A DNA stretch of 42,570 nt from Actinomycetes bacterium. Lineage in GTDB: Bacteria > Actinomycetota > Thermoleophilia > Solirubrobacterales > Solirubrobacteraceae. Shown piece after piece: positions 36,020 through 42,570 of the stretch (the stretch's first letter is position 1; each line of letters starts with the position of its first letter). Position numbers and translations under genes: made by a program. A model generated the notes under the pieces. The model was given only the letters and a program-made list of their open reading frames with translations. It had not been told where the DNA came from and did not search any database. The stretch is from positions 1-42,570 of the forward strand of contig JAJZID010000003.1 of NCBI GenBank assembly GCA_021810705.1, written 5' to 3'.

Positions 36020-37515
36020 CCCTTTAGGCCACGAGGCCGGGGCCGACGAGGCGTTAGCGGTAGGCGGTCAAGATCGGGATTGGCACGGAGCCAGCGCAGC
36101 CCGAACGCCACGGCGGCCGCGCACAGTACTCCTAGAAGACCGCGGAGCAGGAGGAACGGAAGGTTCGTTGGAATGAGCACGGTGGCAAGGCACACCATTG
36201 TGGTCACGGCTATCGCGCGGGATAAGCTGCGAGGTGGAGCCGGTGCCGGATGTAGGCCCTGAGACAGCCGGTCGGTCATCACGTAGACGAAGGTGAGTGC
36301 CGCGAGTGTGGCGAGTGCGGCGCCGAACAGACCCAGCTCGGGCACAAGCAGCAGGCTCAGCAGGAGGTTGAAGCCGGCTGCGCAAAGGGCAATCCGCGCG
36401 ATGGCGCCGGTTCTGCCGTCCCGAATGAGGCCACGACTGCTGGTGGTGGCTCCAGCGTACGGAAAGGTCGCAACAATAAAAATCACCACGTCAAGCTGCA
36501 GCGTGTCGGGTCTGAAGCTCCCCGGTGCCCAGAGCCTGAGTAACAATGGTGACGTGGCGCTCAGTCCGATCGTTGTAGGGATGAGCAGCGCGTACAGCGC
36601 GTCCCGACTATGCGCCAGCACTCGCGGGACGGCAGCCTCGTCTGTCAGCGCAAAGACCCGGGGCATCCACGCCTCGAAGAGGGCATACACCAGTAGGCTA
36701 GCGATTGATCCGACGTTGCTGGCGACCGTGAATCGCGCCGCGGCTACTCTGCCGCTGTCGGCATTGAGCACCAGTCGTGATGAGGTCGACATGATGAAGT
36801 TGGCGATCGTCACCGGGATGAGCGGCAGTGCGAAGCCGAGCGTGACACGCATCAGGTGATGGTCAACGCGCCTGAGTGGTTCCGGGCGAGCCAGTGCCAG
36901 CGCCACCACCAGCGTGGCGGCTTGACCAATCAGCTCCCCAAGTATGTACTCGTCCGCGGTCCGGCGTACGAAGAGCACCAGCCCCAGGCTCAAAGCCTCT
37001 GCGAGGCTTGTCTGAAGGAGTGTGACGAGTGCGAATTGGTCGAGTCGGTCTCGGCTGCGAAGCAGCGCCAGGACGGTCTGTGAGACGGCGCTCAGCATCG
37101 CCCAGGCGACGGCGTAGGCGACGGCGCCGCGATATGGGCCGAGGCGCAAGCTGCCCGCCCAAAGTGGGCCGGAGATCGTCAAGACCAGGAACGCGAGCGC
37201 CGCGATCACCAGGCTCACCGTGATGAGCTTGCGAGCCGCGCGATCGCCGGCGCCTGCGTAGGTGCGCTGGATGGCAACGTTGAGACCGGAGCCGGCGACC
37301 GCGACCAGCAATTGCATGATTGCCACCGATACGGCCGCCAGCCCGTAGCCGCTCGGGCCTAACAAGCGCGTGATGATCGGCGTGAGCAGCGTGGCAAAGC
37401 CAAGCGGCGTCGCCCAGAGCGCGACGTATGCCAGATCACGACCGAACAGTAGTCGCAGGCCGTTGCGCGCCGTTCCGACGGGAGGTTCGAGATCCTGCTG
37501 CTCCAGCGGACTCAC
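36016..37515 (-). CDS. Wzx/MVF-type polysaccharide flippase
   Basis: ~14 TM; LLFGRDLAYVALWATPLGFATLLTPIITRLLGPSGYGLAAVSVAIMQLLVAVAGSGLNVAIQRTY. Confidence 0.9.
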   Translation of the reverse strand: MSPLEQQDLEPPVGTARNGLRLLFGRDLAYVALWATPLGFATLLTPIITRLLGPSGYGLAAVSVAIMQLLVAVAGSGLNVAIQRTYAGAGDRAARKLITVSLVIAALAFLVLTISGPLWAGSLRLGPYRGAVAYAVAWAMLSAVSQTVLALLRSRDRLDQFALVTLLQTSLAEALSLGLVLFVRRTADEYILGELIGQAATLVVALALARPEPLRRVDHHLMRVTLGFALPLIPVTIANFIMSTSSRLVLNADSGRVAAARFTVASNVGSIASLLVYALFEAWMPRVFALTDEAAVPRVLAHSRDALYALLIPTTIGLSATSPLLLRLWAPGSFRPDTLQLDVVIFIVATFPYAGATTSSRGLIRDGRTGAIARIALCAAGFNLLLSLLLVPELGLFGAALATLAALTFVYVMTDRLSQGLHPAPAPPRSLSRAIAVTTMVCLATVLIPTNLPFLLLRGLLGVLCAAAVAFGLRWLRANPDLDRLPLTPRRPRPRGLKG

Positions 37516-39734
37516 CGAAGCCTGTACACGGATGTCGAGCTATTTTGAAACCACAGCGTGAACGCGGGCGAAGCCGCGATGTCCTGCTGCACAGCGGCCA
37601 TCACTGACCTACGCACGACGCGATAAATGTGGTAGTAGACCTCTGACGATCTGGCGAAGATGACCAGGTACGGCGGGCCTCCGTACGCCGTGATCGTCGC
37701 GACAACGGTGCTCAGGACAGTCGCGGGTGTTTGGGCTCGTGTCAGTTGTGGCGCGGTGTCGAACAGGTTGAGCGGACCCTGGCCGTTGCTCCATGCCAGC
37801 AGCCGTGGATAATCTGGCGTCCAGGCGAACGGGAAGGACGACCCTGCCAGGAACACGGATGCCCTGCGCGGTACATCGGCCTCCAGATGCGCCTCGGCCC
37901 GGATCTCTCCCGGCGGTATGGTCGCTGCTCCAAGGTTACCCAGGAATGAGATCGCACAGAGCCCAACGACAGGCACCGTGATCAAGGCCGCAAGCGGCAC
38001 GAACCGCCGTGGCTGCAGTTCGCTCAACAGCAGGGCGATAAGAAGACACTGCCACGGTGCGGAGAACAGGAAGACCCGCAATGGCCCCTCGCCGCCGTAG
38101 TCCCCGCCGGCGAGCAGGACGATCGGCACGGCTGTCAGCACGAGCAGCGGAACTACCTTATGAGCTCTCCCTCGGATCAGTAGCAGCAAGGCACAGCCAG
38201 TCGTGACGGCCAAGAGGAAGGCTGTCAACAGACTGCCTGCGTCCGCATACAGGGCCTCACGGTGGCTCGGTAGGCCAAACGTGCCGACGTGAAAGAGGCT
38301 GACCAGCAGAATGCTAGTGAAGAGGCCGTAGTGCGTTTGAACGAAGTGCAGGTTCGGGAGCAGATAGCCGACCGTGATCGCGGCCAACATCAGCAGCAGC
38401 GGTATGTCGCCGGCCACGCCGAGGACGACACAGACGCCGACGTCAGCAAGTACGGCGTATGGGGTGAACTGGTGTGCTGAGACGATCACGAAGTCGATTA
38501 GCAGTACCAGTGCCGTAGCGAGTAGGCGCTGGCCGCCCCGAGAGGCGACGAACGTCTCGTCTGTCACCACGCGCCGACGCCATGCAAAGGGTTTGCCCAG
38601 CGCGGTAACCAATCGCGAGGGTGAGGAGGCGCCGAGCTTGGCGAACATCATCAGCAGCAGACCACAGGCCAACATGAACGCGAACGCCTGCGGTGACATA
38701 TACGTCTGGCCGATCCAATTCGCACACGTGAAAAGCAGCGCCGCGTAGCCGGCCGCTCGGCGCGATCCGGTCACAGTCTGGGTCAGACCGGCCAGCATCA
38801 GCGCGTTGAGCGCCGTGAAGGCGGGCATCGCCCAGTTGGCGTAGGACAACGGTGAGAGGCCGGAGATGCGGGTCATAGCCGCCGCGAGCGAGAAGAACGT
38901 GGGCCATCGGTTGTAGATGTCGACTGTGGGGCCGACATGCCCGTGCGCAACCAGGAAGCCGATGATTCCGATGTGCTTGTAGACGTAGTCAAACAGTGGC
39001 GTGGACGAGACGGCAGGCGCCGTGCCGAGCAGCACGCAAACGACTGCCGCGACGTACAGCGCGGTCAGCGTGGGTGGCGTGGGCGTCAGCGACAACGCGA
39101 CGACGCTGCCGCAGAGCAGGACCGCGAGCGCGAGGTACCAGCTGGCCGGAACGGCACCGAGCAAGCCGCTGAAGCCGGTCCCGACGCCGTGGGTATGAGA
39201 GAGCGCCAGGAGCCACAAGCCAAAGCCCGCAACAAGCGGGGTGCTGCCGAGCGCGAGCTCGGCGGCCGGAACTGCGTGATCTCCCCTGCTTGGTGCAAGG
39301 AGTCTGAGCAGCTGCCTTCCGGGTGCGCGTTGTCTCAGGCTCAGCACGAGCATGCACTCCGCCGAGACTCCGAGCGCCGCGGCCAGAAGTACCGGACTGA
39401 AGGCGTTTAGCCAGAGGAGCGTTACCGTGCTGCACGCGCTGATCGCTACTCCAACCGCCGCCGCCAGCCCGAGCGACTGGCTCGCGGTGTCCAGTTCCAA
39501 GGGGGCGATCGCGGCGCTCCCAGGAACCAAAAGGATGGCGAGCAGGAGGCACGCGAAACGCACCGACGGGCTCGGAACGAAGATAATGGCCATCGCAGCC
39601 AGGGGGGCAACGGCGACCGCCACCGCCTCTTGAACGACCCTGTAACGAGGGGCAGCGTCTGCGGAGCCGGTGCTACGACCAGATGGTCGAGCCGTGATCA
39701 TGAGCGTTGGAGGCTCGCTTTGAAACGAGCTCAT
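37512..39734 (-). CDS. Large polytopic membrane protein, candidate GT-C/polymerase of the exopolysaccharide locus
   Basis: 740 aa, many TM helices, YNRWPTFFSLAAAMTRISGLSPLSYANW, ANWIGQTYMSPQAFAFMLACGL; ATGA overlap with flippase gene. Confidence 0.6.
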   Translation of the reverse strand: MSSFQSEPPTLMITARPSGRSTGSADAAPRYRVVQEAVAVAVAPLAAMAIIFVPSPSVRFACLLLAILLVPGSAAIAPLELDTASQSLGLAAAVGVAISACSTVTLLWLNAFSPVLLAAALGVSAECMLVLSLRQRAPGRQLLRLLAPSRGDHAVPAAELALGSTPLVAGFGLWLLALSHTHGVGTGFSGLLGAVPASWYLALAVLLCGSVVALSLTPTPPTLTALYVAAVVCVLLGTAPAVSSTPLFDYVYKHIGIIGFLVAHGHVGPTVDIYNRWPTFFSLAAAMTRISGLSPLSYANWAMPAFTALNALMLAGLTQTVTGSRRAAGYAALLFTCANWIGQTYMSPQAFAFMLACGLLLMMFAKLGASSPSRLVTALGKPFAWRRRVVTDETFVASRGGQRLLATALVLLIDFVIVSAHQFTPYAVLADVGVCVVLGVAGDIPLLLMLAAITVGYLLPNLHFVQTHYGLFTSILLVSLFHVGTFGLPSHREALYADAGSLLTAFLLAVTTGCALLLLIRGRAHKVVPLLVLTAVPIVLLAGGDYGGEGPLRVFLFSAPWQCLLIALLLSELQPRRFVPLAALITVPVVGLCAISFLGNLGAATIPPGEIRAEAHLEADVPRRASVFLAGSSFPFAWTPDYPRLLAWSNGQGPLNLFDTAPQLTRAQTPATVLSTVVATITAYGGPPYLVIFARSSEVYYHIYRVVRRSVMAAVQQDIAASPAFTLWFQNSSTSVYRLR

Positions 39735-39761
39735 GTCGCCAGATCATCTGAGGGCGGGTCG

Positions 39762-40703
39762 CTAGCCACGAGTCCAGACGCGCACATACGAGACTCGCAT
39801 CGAGTCACTAATAATCGCCTTGGGGAACCGTCGCGAGACCGTATTGAGCACGACCAAATACTCGGGACTGTGGGTTACGCCGCGTGTCACGGTCCCAACA
39901 CGAATGCCGTCATAATAGTAGGTGACTGCATGGGGCTGCCAGTCGACGGCTACAACGTTCCAGCCTGGACTGAGCCAGCGATCACACCCGATAGCTTGAC
40001 CTGAGCGGTTGTGGAAAGTGTGACAGGCGACACCACCGAGCCCCTCGAGGATGTCGTCCTCTCCGTCCCTCGGCCAGTTATGACCCAGTGCCATGACGAC
40101 CGGCCAGTCGGCGAGCAGTCCATGCGTTCCGGGTAGATATACCTCCGCTTGGACGACCCCATATCTGAATTGAAAGCCACCAGAGCGGCGGCCATCGTAA
40201 GGATTCGTCGAGATCAGTGCACCTGTGTAGGGCTCCGTCCGATTGCTGCAGCGAGACCGCCGATGAGTGACCAGGAACGCGAGGCCATGAGCGCTGAAAT
40301 GCAGGTTGGCGGGGTTGTAACAGGCTCGCTCGTCGCGGTTCACCGGACCGGTCACGCCGTTGCCAAACCAGCCTGGCCGCCAGATGCTGGAGTCGAGCGA
40401 GGGGCCGTCGAACGTTTGGTTGAGAATGAGGTGCCAGTCGCCCGGGATGCCGAGCGGGCGCCTGAGTGAGCGGCCGAAACGCGCTGCTCCACTTGCGAGT
40501 CGCGTGCGGTGGCCTGGGTTGCCGCCGCCGGGGGGCGGCGCCGGAGCTTGTGGCAGCGCCGGGTTGCCGCCGGATAGCTGAATCAGCACGCCGGCCATCG
40601 AGGCGAAGATCGCTAGCAGCGCCGTGAACGCGAGCAATGTCCGGCGGTGTCGGCTCGCCGGGCCTAATGGGCTAGGCGCTGCTGTGTTTGTATCGGAACG
40701 CAC
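39762..40703 (-). CDS. Membrane-anchored or secreted glycoside hydrolase family 16 protein, copy 2
   Basis: TM/signal RRTLLAFTALLAIFASMAGVLI, Pro-rich linker, WPRDGEDDILEGLGG (ExDxxE); strong similarity to copy 1; GTG 40703. Confidence 0.86.
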   Translation of the reverse strand: MRSDTNTAAPSPLGPASRHRRTLLAFTALLAIFASMAGVLIQLSGGNPALPQAPAPPPGGGNPGHRTRLASGAARFGRSLRRPLGIPGDWHLILNQTFDGPSLDSSIWRPGWFGNGVTGPVNRDERACYNPANLHFSAHGLAFLVTHRRSRCSNRTEPYTGALISTNPYDGRRSGGFQFRYGVVQAEVYLPGTHGLLADWPVVMALGHNWPRDGEDDILEGLGGVACHTFHNRSGQAIGCDRWLSPGWNVVAVDWQPHAVTYYYDGIRVGTVTRGVTHSPEYLVVLNTVSRRFPKAIISDSMRVSYVRVWTRG

Positions 40704-41226
40704 AGTACGGCAGTGGTTTCGTCGGTGGCGGGCACGCGAAGTCCGCGCTGAGCGGCTGCATGAACTCCGCCACAGGGTACTGCAAGGCCTGGGTCCCCGA
40801 CCAGCCTGCCCGCGTGCAGGAGTGCGGGCGGCGGCTGGTCGAAGTGCGCCCATGCCTGGTGCGCGAGTGTGAAGCGGTGTGCAGACCGTATGCGAACCGA
40901 ATCGGTTAGGCGCAGGCGCTTCCGGGATCGGTTCGGTGTCGGCCCTGTGGAGCTACGTCGGGTTGGTGCCGAGGAGCGGCTCGGGGTCAGACGGGGCGGT
41001 GAGCTCTGTGATGTGCGGTGCGCTGCGGGGTGCTCTGCACGCCAGTGTGGGCGCGCGGTCGGCGCGCCGTCCTCCCTCGCGCGCAGGGCAGGCCGGACGT
41101 CCCGCAGGGCGTTCGCAGTCCTCGCGCGAGCTTGCTCCGGGTGCGGCGTCGCAGGCGTGTGTGGGCCGGTTTAGTGCTAGAGCGCCGCAGAGCTCAAGGT
41201 CTTCAGCTGGCGGTCGCGGCCCAGAG

Positions 41227-42006
41227 TCACAGTGAGCGGCGCAGCACAAGAATCACATCGCTGTAGGTGGCGTCGAGCCGTCCAAAAGACAACAAGCCGC
41301 CCACATGCATGGCGATGCGCATCGCCGTCCACTTGACATTGGTGGCGCTGAACCGGGGTCCCCTGGTCCAGGGTTGCTCACAAAAGTTGGTCCGGTAGAC
41401 ACGCTCGACGATGAGTTGGCGCTTCGCGCAGTAGTCCCGCATGCCGCGCAGTCCGATCTCGGGCCCGTAAGTCGTGCGGTAGGGGCCGTGACCCGGCCGG
41501 CCGGCCTGGCTGTTTCCCAGCACCAGCTTCTCGTACGCGAGATGGAACGCGTGCGGCAGATGCCCGCCGAGAAAGCCAAACACGGTGTCTTGATCTGGGA
41601 TGCGGATGATCAGAATGCCCTGAGGACGCAGCCACTGCAGAAAGTTGTCGAGTGCAGTTTGCGCGCCGGGTATGTGTTCGAGTACGCAGGCGGAGTAGAT
41701 CAAGTCAAACGCCGCCGGCGCTACCAACGCCGCGTCCCGAAGGTCGCCAAGGATCGCGCTGTCCAAGTCGCCAACCACATTGGCACGGTGGGCCAGCGCC
41801 TCTCGATCGAGGTCGATGCCGGTGAGGTGGAGCGCCCGGTCTGCCAAGTCTATCGTCCACTGACGACCGCAGCCAGCCTCAAGGACATCGAGCGGGCGGT
41901 CGAGTGACGCGGTCAGTCGCTGGACTTCCTGGCCAAGTAGTCGGTCCAGCTCGGGGTCGTCCACCGTTCCGCCGTCGACTGCCACTCCGACTGTGCGATC
42001 AACCAT
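41227..42006 (-). CDS. Class I SAM-dependent methyltransferase
   Basis: LDVLEAGCGRQWTIDLADRALHLTGIDLDREAL, FDLIYSACVLEHIPGAQTALDNFLQWLRPQGILIIRIPD. Confidence 0.88.
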   Translation of the reverse strand: MVDRTVGVAVDGGTVDDPELDRLLGQEVQRLTASLDRPLDVLEAGCGRQWTIDLADRALHLTGIDLDREALAHRANVVGDLDSAILGDLRDAALVAPAAFDLIYSACVLEHIPGAQTALDNFLQWLRPQGILIIRIPDQDTVFGFLGGHLPHAFHLAYEKLVLGNSQAGRPGHGPYRTTYGPEIGLRGMRDYCAKRQLIVERVYRTNFCEQPWTRGPRFSATNVKWTAMRIAMHVGGLLSFGRLDATYSDVILVLRRSL

Positions 42007-42388
42007 TTAGCCTCGGCTGTAGTCACTTTTATAGCCCGTGTGCTGCGCGATTGTACATGTAGGGTCCCGATCCTGAGCGGCTCTTTTCGCGTGGCGTGCG
42101 ACACGCTTGCATCTGCGCGGCGCGAGGCGGTCGCTGGTGGCGCTGTGGGTTCTGTCGGGATGGCTTCGCTGTAGGCATCCGCCGGCGTTGGCCGCTGGTT
42201 CCTGTGCGGAGCCAAACTCGGCGTCACGGGCGACCAAGGTGGTGTTCAGGCTCCTCGTCGGTGTTCACGCCTGGCCAGGCGCGTTTTCGGGCGAGGACGG
42301 GGCTCTGCAGTGGTGCGGGCGGCTGACTGTGACCCAACCCGGGACGGTCTGCTCCCGGCCTCGGCGCGTGGTCGAGCCCTGTCTGCGG

Positions 42389-42570
42389 TCAGGCAGTGGG
42401 GTGCTGTCGCGCACGCGCGCGGCGCTCAGCACGGGCCGCGGCCACTGCCGGCGAGGGGACCACCACCAGCGGAATCTCGGCGTTGTGAAGCAGCTGGCGT
42501 GAGACGCTGCCGAGCATCAGCGAGCGCAGCTCGCTGCGTCCGTGGCTGCCGCAAACAATCGCATCAGCGC
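42389..42570 (-). CDS. Universal stress protein (UspA), C-terminal end (partial, runs off window)
   Basis: Manual translation ADAIVCGSHGRSELRSLMLGSVSRQLLHNAEIPLVVVPSPA... Confidence 0.88.
   Translation of the reverse strand, partial: ADAIVCGSHGRSELRSLMLGSVSRQLLHNAEIPLVVVPSPAVAAARAERRARARQHPTA

Noticed and set aside
40688-40909. Cys-rich plus-strand ORF (73 aa) considered as a small secreted peptide
   Set aside because: Overlaps the 5' end of GH16 copy 2 in antisense, no leader sequence, and Cys spacing irregular; probably chance.
1-42570. CRISPR arrays, tRNA/rRNA genes, transposases/integrases, prophage
   Set aside because: No regularly spaced repeats, no recognisable RNA genes and no transposase or integrase motifs seen; the holin-like gene belongs to a chromosomal membrane-protein cluster rather than a prophage.

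Overview
GC-rich actinobacterial chromosome segment. The gene families (ChdC/HemQ, DUF3618, holin-like and PadR/HAAS genes) suggest a Thermoleophilia/Solirubrobacterales-like host, but this is inferred without any search. The left part (1-25.3 kb) is mostly housekeeping: NRAMP-like transporter end, CcdA-like protein, PadR/HAAS pair, GH15, Nudix, a rubredoxin missed by the ORF track, ABC exporter, biotinyl-lipoyl protein, YbjQ tandem protein, acyltransferase, CDF transporter, AlgH/YqgE, enoyl-CoA hydratase, nitrilase-TetR, small membrane proteins, DegV, Grx-BolA/ErpA, AlkA-like, HemQ, a GT4-flippase-like fusion, PAS-GGDEF-EAL and threonine aldolase. The right part (25.5-42.0 kb) is an exopolysaccharide/surface-glycan locus. 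It has two convergent halves and is bracketed by two secreted GH16 paralogs. The most interesting candidate is a three-gene module at 28.3-31.6 kb: a LicC/PntC-like nucleotidyltransferase fused to a HisC/CobD-like PLP enzyme, then a SAM methyltransferase, then a LicD-like transferase. It looks like a self-contained route for making, CTP-activating, methylating and attaching a phospho-amino-alcohol (phosphocholine-like) to a glycan. A second theme is recurring TANNNT hexamers 6-9 nt upstream of start codons, suggesting leaderless transcription. Two of these drive micro-ORFs whose TGA overlaps a GTG start of the main gene. All calls come from reading the sequence and the supplied ORFs; no database search was run.
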